Source of the DNA: Candidatus Kapaibacterium sp.
GTDB taxonomy: Bacteria > Bacteroidota > Ignavibacteria > Kapaibacteriales > UBA2268
NCBI GenBank assembly: GCA_937995785.1
Contig: CALKJQ010000153.1
Coordinates: 1 to 36,574, forward strand
Direction of reading: 5' to 3'
Length of the DNA: 36,574 nt
Shown: positions 24,363-32,195 of the stretch, piece by piece
How the letters are laid out: every line of letters starts with the position of its first letter
How positions within the stretch are numbered: the first letter of the stretch is position 1
Notes under the pieces: generated by a model
The model's input: the letters and a program-made list of their open reading frames with translations, nothing else
The model's database searches: none
Told to the model about the DNA's origin: nothing
Program-made: the position numbers and the translations under genes

Positions 24363-26768
24363 ATGTTCAACCACTTTACTTTATTTTTCTGTAGTATCTT
24401 GATTGTTTTATCATTGAATTTGAATGCCAATGATAAGGACAAAAGGAACACAGATACTCTTAAACAATACGTTTTGCCGAACATCACAATAGTTTCGGAA
24501 CGCAATCAAACAAATATATTGGCTAAGCCAATTTCGCAGATTACTCAGTCGCAGATTTCAAGAACCTACTCCACTAATGATTTACCTTTAGTAATTTCGG
24601 AATTACCTTCATTATACTCTTACTCATTAAACGGAAGCGGAGTTGGTTACTCAAACCTTTCGTTACGTGGTTTCGACCAAAGGAGAATTGCCGTAAACAT
24701 TAATGGTATTCCACAAAACGACCCCGAAGACCACAACGTATATTGGATTGATTTCCCCGATATTACCTCTAATATAGAATTAATCGAAGTGCAACGCGGT
24801 GCCGGACGTAATAATTATGGTTTTGCTTCTATTGGTGGAGCAATTAATCTAATAACTTCGAATTTTTTAAATCAGAAAGGGGTTAAACTTCATTCAGGAT
24901 TTGGTTTTCAGGAATTTTCTGCTAAAAATAAAATACAGCATAATATTTCTAAGTTTTCTATCGAGGCATCGTCCGGACTTATCCCAACCGACAACAAAGA
25001 TTTATTTTATTCCTTTTACACAAGATTTTCGCAGATTAATTCGATGGGATATCGAAATCATTCATTTGCGGAACTAAATTCGTATTTTTTTGGTTTCGCT
25101 CGATTCGATAATCATTTTTCTACTCAAATCAATATTTTTGGTGGTCCTATTCGCGATGGATTGGCTTATTATGGAATTCCAAAATCATTTGTTTACGATA
25201 AGGAAAAAAGATTGATTAATTATAACTATTGGTCTTACGATTCGTTGGGACAAAGTTTATCGTATTCACAAATTAGAAGAACACAAGAAATCGAGGAATT
25301 TTCGCAGCCTCATTTTGAACTTTTGAATGACTTTAAAATAAACGAAAAAATTAATTTAAAATCAGTTGTTTTTTATTACACGGGCAAAGGTTATTTTGAT
25401 TACGATGGAACGGGTTGGACGGATGCTAATTCATTCGAATTGAACGAAAGGAACGGATATCCTAATGCTAGAGATCCCCAAAATCCAATCATTCGTGCTT
25501 TTGTTGAAAATCGTCATTTTGGCTGGTTGCCAAGCCTAACCTATGATAATGACTTTCAATTTCTTAAAGTTGGAGCAGAAATTCGCTTTCATAACAGCGT
25601 CCATTGGGGAAAATTAAACTATGCCGAAGATTTACCAAAGAATTATAATCCCGATTTTATGTTTTATTACTATAATGGTTCAAGAATTATTTCATCAGTT
25701 TATTCGAGTTATCAGAGGTACCTTTTGGATAATTTAACTATCAACTTAGATGCTCAATTGGTTTATCACAATTATGCAATTTCGAACGATAAAGCAGGTA
25801 ATTTCTTTCGTACTTTTCAAACAACTAAGGGTGTTAAATTAGCCGAGGGAAATCTGTTTGATGTTGATTACTTGTTTTTCAATCCGAGAGTTGGAATAGA
25901 TTTCGATTTAAACTCAAGAAATAAATTATTCGGATTCGTCGCCGTAACTTCGCGAGAACCAAGAATGGCAAATCTCTATAATGCATCGGAAGCCTTCACT
26001 GGCAAAACCCCTCGTTTCCAAAGTTTTTTAAATAATGATGGCGTTGTTGTTTACGATTTTAGCAAACCAATGGTTAAACCCGAAACAATGTATGATTTTG
26101 AGTTAGGTTATAGTTATTCAAAATCAAACTTAAATTTATCAGCCAATGCCTATTATATGCTTTATGAAAATGAATTAGTAAAAAGCGGTCAGTTAGACGT
26201 ATTTGGCGATCCTATCGATGGCAACGCTCCTCGAACCACACACTATGGAATAGAATTGTCGTCGAAATATGAGTTCGAAATCGATGAAGACCAAAAAATT
26301 GCCATAAACGGAAACGTTACGCTTAGTCAAAATCGAATTCTCGAATACGATTTCGAACTGGGTAATGGCGAAAAAATTGACCTCAAAGATAACGATATTG
26401 CTGGTTTCCCCAATCTTTTAGGTAATCTAAGATTATCATATTTCAATTCTAATCTGTTTGTCTCTCTTATTTATCAATATGTTGGTAACTATCGAACAGA
26501 TAATTTTGGGGATTTACTCCAAAATGAAATAAGATTGAAGGATTATCTTGGGTGGGATTATTACACCGATAACACCTTGGATGCTTATGGTATTATAAAC
26601 TTAGATTTAGTATATAACTTAAAAGTAGTTCAATACTTTAACAATATTAAGCTACAATTAAAAATTAACAACATATTGAACAAACTTTATGCAGCTGGTG
26701 CAGAAGGTAAAGAATTTTTTCCGGGAGCCGAACGCAATATCTTTTTTGGATTAGGAATTGAGTTCTAA
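24363..26768 (+). CDS. TonB-dependent outer-membrane receptor, probably for thiamine or related compound
   Basis: This 801-residue receptor has a signal peptide (MFNHFTLFFCSILIVLSLNL), a short region with a possible TonB box (VLPNITIVSE), a plug domain with LPLVISELPSLYSYS, LSLRGFDQRRIAVNINGIP, IELIEVQRGAGRNNYGFAS and GGAINLIT, then a 22-strand type barrel ending in NIFFGLGIEF with terminal Phe. I chose ATG 24363, which has GAGG 7 bases upstream, and not the earlier ATG at 24291, which would begin just after the aptamer and within the attenuator, and would bury the signal peptide. The TPP riboswitch upstream is the evidence for substrate. No SusD partner or inner-membrane thiamine transporter (PnuT or ThiBPQ-type) is next to it. 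A terminator follows. Confidence 0.94.
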   Translation: MFNHFTLFFCSILIVLSLNLNANDKDKRNTDTLKQYVLPNITIVSERNQTNILAKPISQITQSQISRTYSTNDLPLVISELPSLYSYSLNGSGVGYSNLSLRGFDQRRIAVNINGIPQNDPEDHNVYWIDFPDITSNIELIEVQRGAGRNNYGFASIGGAINLITSNFLNQKGVKLHSGFGFQEFSAKNKIQHNISKFSIEASSGLIPTDNKDLFYSFYTRFSQINSMGYRNHSFAELNSYFFGFARFDNHFSTQINIFGGPIRDGLAYYGIPKSFVYDKEKRLINYNYWSYDSLGQSLSYSQIRRTQEIEEFSQPHFELLNDFKINEKINLKSVVFYYTGKGYFDYDGTGWTDANSFELNERNGYPNARDPQNPIIRAFVENRHFGWLPSLTYDNDFQFLKVGAEIRFHNSVHWGKLNYAEDLPKNYNPDFMFYYYNGSRIISSVYSSYQRYLLDNLTINLDAQLVYHNYAISNDKAGNFFRTFQTTKGVKLAEGNLFDVDYLFFNPRVGIDFDLNSRNKLFGFVAVTSREPRMANLYNASEAFTGKTPRFQSFLNNDGVVVYDFSKPMVKPETMYDFELGYSYSKSNLNLSANAYYMLYENELVKSGQLDVFGDPIDGNAPRTTHYGIELSSKYEFEIDEDQKIAINGNVTLSQNRILEYDFELGNGEKIDLKDNDIAGFPNLLGNLRLSYFNSNLFVSLIYQYVGNYRTDNFGDLLQNEIRLKDYLGWDYYTDNTLDAYGIINLDLVYNLKVVQYFNNIKLQLKINNILNKLYAAGAEGKEFFPGAERNIFFGLGIEF

Positions 26769-26828
26769 ACTAAAATCACATAATCATATTTGTCATTTTA
26801 GTTAAATCGCTTTGTGAAGCCAAAATGA

Positions 26829-26862
26829 AAAAAGGGATAAGCAATAAAACTTATCCCTTTTT
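26829..26862. terminator. Bidirectional rho-independent terminator between the receptor and hydrogenase genes
   Basis: A perfect 13-bp inverted repeat, AAAAAGGGATAAG (26829-26841) and CTTATCCCTTTTT (26850-26862), with an 8-base loop and T tracts on both strands. It sits between the ends of the convergent receptor (+) and hydrogenase (-) genes and can end both transcripts. Confidence 0.92.
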
Positions 26863-26879
26863 CACTATTTGATGAAATT

Positions 26880-28757
26880 TTATGCTATATAGCTTCCACG
26901 TTTAGTATAATGAGTGTGCAATAATTTATGAGAAAGATGCGAACAAGGTCCTTCGGTTAAGAACTTTTGGTAAAGGTAATTCACGTGTTGGTTTTCGTGA
27001 GATTTTCTAAGTGGCAAGCCAGCATCTTCATCATAGATGGCTTTAGCTCGAGCGGCACGAATTTCGGAACTTGTGGGAATTGGTTGACCACCACCACCAA
27101 TACAACCTCCTGGACAACCCATAATTTCGATAAAATGAACATCGTTCAGTTCGCCTGCAACCAATCTATCCATTACAATCTTGGCATTAGCAGTGCCGTG
27201 GGCTATCATAAATTTCAAGTCAATTCCTTCGAGGAACGACCATTCGGGTTTTACATTTTCCAACTTAATCGAAGCTTCTTTCACTCCATCCATACCCCGG
27301 CAAGGAGTTATGTTTAAATTTTCGAATGGAACTTCTCTGCCCGTAACAAGTTCGTATGCAGTTCTTAATGCAGCTTCCATCACGCCACCAGTGGCACCAA
27401 AGATAAGACCAGCTCCGCTGGCTTCTCCAAATGGTTCGTCGAATCCTGTTTTGGGTAGATCTGGCAAGTTTATGCCAGCTTCTTTTATCATTTGGGCTAA
27501 TTCGCGAGTTGTTAGACCGTAATCAACATCTTTGAATCCACTATCGTTCATTTCGGGACGATTGCACTCAAACTTCTTTGCCGAGCAAGGCATAACCGCA
27601 ACTGTAACTATATCTGCAGGATCTACTCCAGTTTCTTGAGCATAGAAAGTTTTCAGAACTGCTCCGAACATTTGTTGCGGGGACTTAGCTGTGGAAAGGT
27701 AATCCAAATAATCGGGATAAAAATGTTCGATAAATTTAACCCAACCTGGGGAACAAGAAGTGAACTGCGGTAATTTTACGTTTGGATCTTTATCGACCAA
27801 TGCAGATTTTAATCTGAGAAGTAGTTCAGTGCCCTCTTCCATTATAGTGAGGTCAGCTGTAAAATTGGTATCAAACACTCTATCGAAACCAATCATTCGA
27901 AGCGCCGTATTTAATTCGCGAGTAAGCGACCGACCTGGTGCTAAACCAAATTCTTCACCAATAGCCGCACGCGGAGAAGGTGCAGTTTGGATAACTACGT
28001 GCTTCTTTGGGTTATCGATTGCATCCCAAATTGCATCTGAAGGATCGTTGGCACGCAATGCACCAGTTGGGCAACGATTTATGCACTGTCCACAATTAAT
28101 ACAAATCACTTCTGCCAAAGGTTTGTCCATAAAGGTTGTGATTTTTGTTTCGTAGCCTCTGTTCAATGCTTCCAAACAACCTACTTCTTGCAAATCAATA
28201 CAAGTGCGAACACATCTTCGGCATAGAACGCACTTATTCATATCGCGTACTACCGAGTAACTGGAATTGTCAACCTCGTAATGTGGATTCTGGACGTGTC
28301 CGAATCGATAAAAATCAACTCCGTGCTCTTTGGCTAATGATTGTAATTCGCAATTATTATTCCTTACGCAGGAATAGCACTCTCCATAATGATCGCTCAA
28401 AAGCAAGTCGATAATATGGCGACGCGATTTCCGAACTTTTTCGGATGTGGTTTTTATCTTTATCGAGTTGGTAATAGGATAAGTGCATGCCGATTGTAAT
28501 GTTCGCATTCCTTCAACTTCGACGACACAAACACGGCATACACCCGCAATACACAAATCGTCGTGATAGCACAATGTTGGAATATGAAAATCAAATTGTT
28601 TGCAAGCATCCAAAATATAAGTGCCAAAAGGAACCTGAAATTGTTTGCCATTAATTTCTATATCAACCAATCCGCCGATTTCGTGGGCAGACCCTTTGTC
28701 GATTTTAATTGACTGCTGAGCGGTTGGTATTCTTGTCGAAAAACTACTATCTGTCAT
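26880..28757 (-). CDS. hydA: [FeFe] hydrogenase catalytic subunit (HydA-like, NADH-linked trimeric type)
   Basis: This 625-residue subunit makes or oxidises H2 at the H-cluster. N-terminal NuoG-like electron relay: [2Fe-2S] cysteines C63, C74, C77, C91; the His-Cys [4Fe-4S] site H123, C127, C130, C136; two ferredoxin-type [4Fe-4S] sites, CVLCRRCVRTC (C176-C186) and CINCGQCINRC (C219-C229). H-cluster motifs: L1 FTSCSPGW (C335), L2 MPCSAKKFE (C391), L3 FIEIMGCPGGCIGGGGQP (C548, C552). L1 has Ser336 where many enzymes have the proton-shuttle Cys (TSCCP). The C-terminal tail (about 570-625) contains YLYQKFLTEGPCSHLSHKLLHTHY. No signal peptide: cytoplasmic. hydB is 10 bases upstream, with hydC before it. 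The maturases HydE, HydF and HydG are not in the window. Confidence 0.95.
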   Translation of the reverse strand: MTDSSFSTRIPTAQQSIKIDKGSAHEIGGLVDIEINGKQFQVPFGTYILDACKQFDFHIPTLCYHDDLCIAGVCRVCVVEVEGMRTLQSACTYPITNSIKIKTTSEKVRKSRRHIIDLLLSDHYGECYSCVRNNNCELQSLAKEHGVDFYRFGHVQNPHYEVDNSSYSVVRDMNKCVLCRRCVRTCIDLQEVGCLEALNRGYETKITTFMDKPLAEVICINCGQCINRCPTGALRANDPSDAIWDAIDNPKKHVVIQTAPSPRAAIGEEFGLAPGRSLTRELNTALRMIGFDRVFDTNFTADLTIMEEGTELLLRLKSALVDKDPNVKLPQFTSCSPGWVKFIEHFYPDYLDYLSTAKSPQQMFGAVLKTFYAQETGVDPADIVTVAVMPCSAKKFECNRPEMNDSGFKDVDYGLTTRELAQMIKEAGINLPDLPKTGFDEPFGEASGAGLIFGATGGVMEAALRTAYELVTGREVPFENLNITPCRGMDGVKEASIKLENVKPEWSFLEGIDLKFMIAHGTANAKIVMDRLVAGELNDVHFIEIMGCPGGCIGGGGQPIPTSSEIRAARAKAIYDEDAGLPLRKSHENQHVNYLYQKFLTEGPCSHLSHKLLHTHYTKRGSYIA

Positions 28758-28767
28758 TTTCTTACTC

Positions 28768-29943
28768 CTAATAATGTTCAGCTAAAATTTCATCCCCAAA
28801 ATGGGTCATAATTGTGATAAATGGATTCGGACTTGACTGACCTAAACCACATTTGGATGATACTTGCATTGTTCGTCCCAAGTCGATAAGTTCTCTGAGA
28901 TACTTAACAGAGCATTTTCCTTGTTCTATCATATTAACACCATCCAATAATTTCTTGTTTCCAACGCGACATGGAGTGCACTGACCGCAAGATTCTTCTG
29001 TAAAGAATTCCATAAAGTTTTTCAAAATTTTAAGCATATCTCGCGACTTATTGAAAACAATGATCGACCCTCCAGTCGGGACGTCCTCGAATGATAAATT
29101 TCTGTGTAATTCTTCCTCGGGAATGCAAATGCCCGATGCACCACCTATTTGGACCGCTTTGGTATCTTTGGCTCGAACCATTTCGAGCATATCGATTATT
29201 TTTGTTCCAAATGGAACTTCGTAAATACCGGGGCGCTCCACATCACCCGAAATTGAAAGTAATTTTGTTCCTCGGGATTTCTCTGTTCCAATATTTCTGA
29301 ACCATTCAGCACCTTTGTTGATTATAATTGGAACCGACACCAAAGTTTCAACGTTATTTACCACTGTTGGATAACCCATATATCCAGTATTAACGGGATA
29401 AGGAGGACGATTTCTGGGTTCTCCCCGATGCCCTTCCAACGATTCAATTAGTGCGGATTCCTCGCCACAAACATAGGCACCAGAACCTAAGCGAACTGAG
29501 ATATCAAAATCAAAATTCTTACCAAAAATTCCTTTTCCTAATTTACCTTCTTCGTGGAATTTATTAATAACCCCATTTATGTGGGACAGCATATATTCGT
29601 ATTCACCGCGAAGATAAATATATCCCTCTTTTGCGCCAATGGCATAACCACAAAGAATCATACCTTGCAGAAGTTCGTCGGTATATTCAGTTAACAACAA
29701 TCTATCCTTGAATGTGCCGGGTTCGCCCTCGTCTGCATTGCAAATCACATACTTTTTGGGAGAAACAGCTGTTGCCGCAAGCATCCATTTTGTGCCAGTT
29801 GGAAAGCCAGCACCACCTCGACCTTTTAAACCAGACTCGCGAATTTCGAGAACAATATCGATTGGACGACCTTTTATTCCTTTTTCGAATCCATTTCCGA
29901 AATTATTCCTATCGAAAATTATAGGTTTATTTAAAATTGGCAT
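28768..29943 (-). CDS. hydB: NADH-binding flavoprotein subunit of the hydrogenase (HydB/NuoF-like, core-only)
   Basis: This 391-residue NuoF-type subunit carries FMN and oxidises NADH or reduces NAD+. FMN/NADH motifs: GLKGRGGAGFPTGTKW (residues 38-53), CNADEGEPGTFKDR (68-81) and GSGAYVCGEESALIESLEG. A [4Fe-4S] site is formed by C319, C322, C325 (SCGQCTPCR) and C365. Bifurcating HydB proteins such as that of Thermotoga carry an N-terminal thioredoxin-like [2Fe-2S] domain and C-terminal ferredoxin domains. Both are missing here; the protein is only the NuoF core. It lies 10 bases upstream of hydA and 10 bases after hydC (each intergenic gap 10 nt), all minus strand, so they are one complex. Confidence 0.93.
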   Translation of the reverse strand: MPILNKPIIFDRNNFGNGFEKGIKGRPIDIVLEIRESGLKGRGGAGFPTGTKWMLAATAVSPKKYVICNADEGEPGTFKDRLLLTEYTDELLQGMILCGYAIGAKEGYIYLRGEYEYMLSHINGVINKFHEEGKLGKGIFGKNFDFDISVRLGSGAYVCGEESALIESLEGHRGEPRNRPPYPVNTGYMGYPTVVNNVETLVSVPIIINKGAEWFRNIGTEKSRGTKLLSISGDVERPGIYEVPFGTKIIDMLEMVRAKDTKAVQIGGASGICIPEEELHRNLSFEDVPTGGSIIVFNKSRDMLKILKNFMEFFTEESCGQCTPCRVGNKKLLDGVNMIEQGKCSVKYLRELIDLGRTMQVSSKCGLGQSSPNPFITIMTHFGDEILAEHY

Positions 29944-29953
29944 TATTCTCCTC

Positions 29954-30427
29954 CTATTTCAATGAATTTAAAATATCAACAACTTTGCGGGGGGTTAGAT
30001 TAGTATAAACTTCATTGTTGATAAGCATGGCCGGACCTTGGTCGCACATACCTAAGCAGCTTATAAACTCTAAAGAATATTTTTCGTCTTTGGTAACCTC
30101 GCCAAACTTTATTCCAAGTTCGCGTTCGAATGTTTTGGCAATTCCGTCCTTATTCATTAAATCACAAGAAATTGTTTGGCAAAGCCTAATATTATACTTT
30201 GCCCTCCTACCTTTTCGAAAAAATGCATAAAATGTAACAACTCCGTCGACTTCAACAGGATGAATTTTGAGCAATCGTGCAACTTCTTGTTGGGCATGAG
30301 CCGAAATATACCCGTGCTTTCTTTGGATGTGTTGCAATATTGGCATCAATGCCTGTCGTCCGTTGCCGAGTGTTTGCACTAACTCTTGAATTTCTTCATT
30401 GAGAGCACTAACTTCACTAGCTAACAT
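29954..30427 (-). CDS. hydC: NuoE-like [2Fe-2S] subunit of the hydrogenase (HydC)
   Basis: This 157-residue thioredoxin-like ferredoxin passes electrons between the flavoprotein and hydrogenase subunits. The four cluster ligands are C83 and C88 (LCQTISCDL) and C124 and C128 (FISCLGMCDQGPAML). An N-terminal helical domain has ALMPILQHIQRKHGYIS and VDGVVTFYAFF, as in NuoE. Length is normal for NuoE/HydC. It follows the response regulator gene by 13 bases and precedes hydB by 10 bases. Confidence 0.94.
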   Translation of the reverse strand: MLASEVSALNEEIQELVQTLGNGRQALMPILQHIQRKHGYISAHAQQEVARLLKIHPVEVDGVVTFYAFFRKGRRAKYNIRLCQTISCDLMNKDGIAKTFERELGIKFGEVTKDEKYSLEFISCLGMCDQGPAMLINNEVYTNLTPRKVVDILNSLK

Positions 30428-30440
30428 TTTTACTCCAAAT

Positions 30441-30806
30441 TTAATTCAATAATCTTTTTGCTTTTTCTAATAATAATTCGGGGCTTACTGGTTTCAATAA
30501 AAATTCATCCACAGGTAGAGCATCACTAACTCCAAATTGAAATCCAGTAACTTTGGAAATGCAGGCAAGCATTATTATTGGTGTAGTTATACCAATCTGA
30601 CGATACTTGTTTGCAAGGTATAATCCATCGTCGGATTCTTGCATCATAACATCCAATATAATTAAATCGGGTTTTTCGTTGTTTACAACTTCTATCGCAG
30701 TTTTAACATCAGTGGCATAAACAACCTCGAAGCCCTCCTTCTCGAACAAGCTTTTAATCTCGTTAATTATTTGGATTTCGTCGTCGATAACAGCAATTTT
30801 CTTCAT
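30441..30806 (-). CDS. Receiver-only response regulator at the head of the hydrogenase operon
   Basis: This 121-residue protein is a single CheY-like receiver. It has the acidic pocket (VIDDE, D8-D9), the phospho-acceptor D52 (LIILDVMM) and the conserved lysine K107 (FLLKPVS). The switch residue, normally Thr or Ser in the MLTA position, reads Ala here (IIMLACIS). There is no output domain. It lies 13 bases upstream of hydC on the same strand, so it is most likely cotranscribed with hydABC and linked to hydrogenase control or to redox signalling. No histidine kinase is in the operon. Confidence 0.92.
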   Translation of the reverse strand: MKKIAVIDDEIQIINEIKSLFEKEGFEVVYATDVKTAIEVVNNEKPDLIILDVMMQESDDGLYLANKYRQIGITTPIIMLACISKVTGFQFGVSDALPVDEFLLKPVSPELLLEKAKRLLN

Positions 30807-30968
30807 TATCTTTCTCCATTAACTATTTTTAATTATTTTATAAAATTTTAAAAATTACTCTATTAGATAATACTAAAATACGAAAACTAAATCATTATTT
30901 CTATATTTTCTTTTCAAAAATTTAATTAATATTTATTAATAATTATTTATTTAAAATTTTATTTTTTC

Positions 30969-30976
30969 TAATTTTG
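30969..30976 (+). promoter_or_regulatory. Putative -7 box for panD and downstream genes
   Basis: TAATTTTG on the plus strand, 60 bases before the panD ATG. The 230-base gap 30807-31036 is extremely AT-rich and separates the divergent hydrogenase operon and panD; apart from this box I see no other clear element in it. Confidence 0.4.
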
Positions 30977-31036
30977 TATTTCAATAAATAATTTATTGTA
31001 AATAAATTCGTTTAATCTACTATTTAAGAGTAATTT

Positions 31037-31435
31037 ATGCAGCGATTTTTATTTAAATCGAAAATACATCGAGCAAAAGTAACTGAAGCTAACCTCTATT
31101 ACGAGGGTAGTATTACTATCGACCGTGAACTTATGGAAGCTGCAGACATTATTGAAAATGAAAAAGTCTCTGTGTTGAATATAAATAATGGCGAAAGATT
31201 CGATACCTATGTTATCGAAGGAGATTTCGGGAGTCGTGATATTTGCTTGAATGGTGCGGCTGCTCGCAAAGCTGCTGTTGGCGACGAAATTATTATTATT
31301 TCTTATGCTGCAATTGACGATAATGAAGTTGATAAATTTAAACCAACAATTGTATTAGTGGATGAACAAAATAATATTAAGTCTATATCCCACAAAACTT
31401 TACCAAAAAAAGTATTTACTCGTCTCGATAATTAA
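31037..31435 (+). CDS. panD: Aspartate 1-decarboxylase PanD (pyruvoyl enzyme)
   Basis: PanD makes beta-alanine from aspartate for pantothenate and coenzyme A. The 132-residue precursor is cleaved between G24 and S25 (YYEGSITID), where S25 becomes the pyruvoyl cofactor. K9 ([11 protein letters not shown]), [19 protein letters not shown] and the C-terminal strand region match the family. Length is normal. It is preceded by an AT-rich leader with a TAATTTTG box and is followed after 4 bases by a nucleotidyltransferase gene, so the two are likely cotranscribed. No panB or panC is in the window. Confidence 0.96.
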   Translation: MQRFLFKSKIHRAKVTEANLYYEGSITIDRELMEAADIIENEKVSVLNINNGERFDTYVIEGDFGSRDICLNGAAARKAAVGDEIIIISYAAIDDNEVDKFKPTIVLVDEQNNIKSISHKTLPKKVFTRLDN

Positions 31436-31439
31436 AAAT

Positions 31440-32177
31440 ATGAACAAACATAATTTTACTGTTGTTATCTTAGCTGCGGGCAAAGGCAAGAGAATGAATA
31501 ACCCTAATTTGCCTAAAGTTTTGGTCGAATTTAATGGACAGCCTCTATTGAATTATGTGATTGAACTATCGCTAAAATTAAATCCAAATCAAATCATTGT
31601 AATTGTTGGACATCATAAAGAGCAAGTTATCAAATTTCTTGAAAAATTTAATTCAAATATCATTCAATTTGCCGAACAAAACCAACAACTTGGCACGGGG
31701 CATGCCGTCCAACAAGCCGAACCATTTATATCGAGCGAAATTGAGAATATATTGATTCTTTCGGGGGATGTGCCTTTGCTAACAATTCAAACTTTGGAAG
31801 AATTTATCCAAATGCACCACTTCTATTCCTCCGATGCTTCGGTTCTATCGAGCATCACACCAACTCCCATTGGATATGGAAGAATTGTTAGGGATTCCGA
31901 AGGTAGGTTTGTCAGAATTGTTGAAGAAAAAGATGCAACAGAATTAGAGAAAAATATAAAAGAAATCAATTCGGGAATTTATATCATAAACAAAGAATTG
32001 CTTTTTCAGTCTTTGAAATTTGTTCAGAATAACAATGCTCAAAATGAATATTACTTAACAGATGTAATTTCTATACTTCACAATCAAAAAAGAAACGTAA
32101 ACGCATTCGTTATTGCGAATTTTGATGAAATACAGGGCGTAAACAGCATTAATGATTTAAAAAACTTAAAATTATAA
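31440..32177 (+). CDS. Stand-alone sugar-1-phosphate nucleotidyltransferase, GlmU N-terminal-like
   Basis: This 245-residue protein starts with the nucleotidyltransferase signature FTVVILAAGKGKRMNNPNLP. It continues with QQLGTGHAVQQAEP, ILSGDVPLLTIQTLE, GYGRIVRD and EINSGIYI, all as in the uridylyltransferase half of GlmU. The left-handed beta-helix acetyltransferase half of GlmU (about 200 more residues) is missing, and no partner acetyltransferase is adjacent. It probably makes UDP-N-acetylglucosamine or another nucleotide sugar. ATG 31440 was chosen, 4 bases after panD, over an in-frame ATG at 31362 inside panD. It precedes methylmalonyl-CoA epimerase by 18 bases. Confidence 0.86.
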   Translation: MNKHNFTVVILAAGKGKRMNNPNLPKVLVEFNGQPLLNYVIELSLKLNPNQIIVIVGHHKEQVIKFLEKFNSNIIQFAEQNQQLGTGHAVQQAEPFISSEIENILILSGDVPLLTIQTLEEFIQMHHFYSSDASVLSSITPTPIGYGRIVRDSEGRFVRIVEEKDATELEKNIKEINSGIYIINKELLFQSLKFVQNNNAQNEYYLTDVISILHNQKRNVNAFVIANFDEIQGVNSINDLKNLKL

Positions 32178-32195
32178 ATTATCGAGGTAATAAAA

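Noticed and set aside
27760-28155. 131-codon open frame opposite hydA
   Set aside because: Antisense shadow with no recognisable domain; the minus-strand frame has every hydrogenase motif.
31362-31439. Earlier in-frame ATG for the nucleotidyltransferase
   Set aside because: It lies inside panD, and the extra 26 residues do not belong to the family; ATG 31440 places the LAAGKGKR motif near the N terminus as expected.
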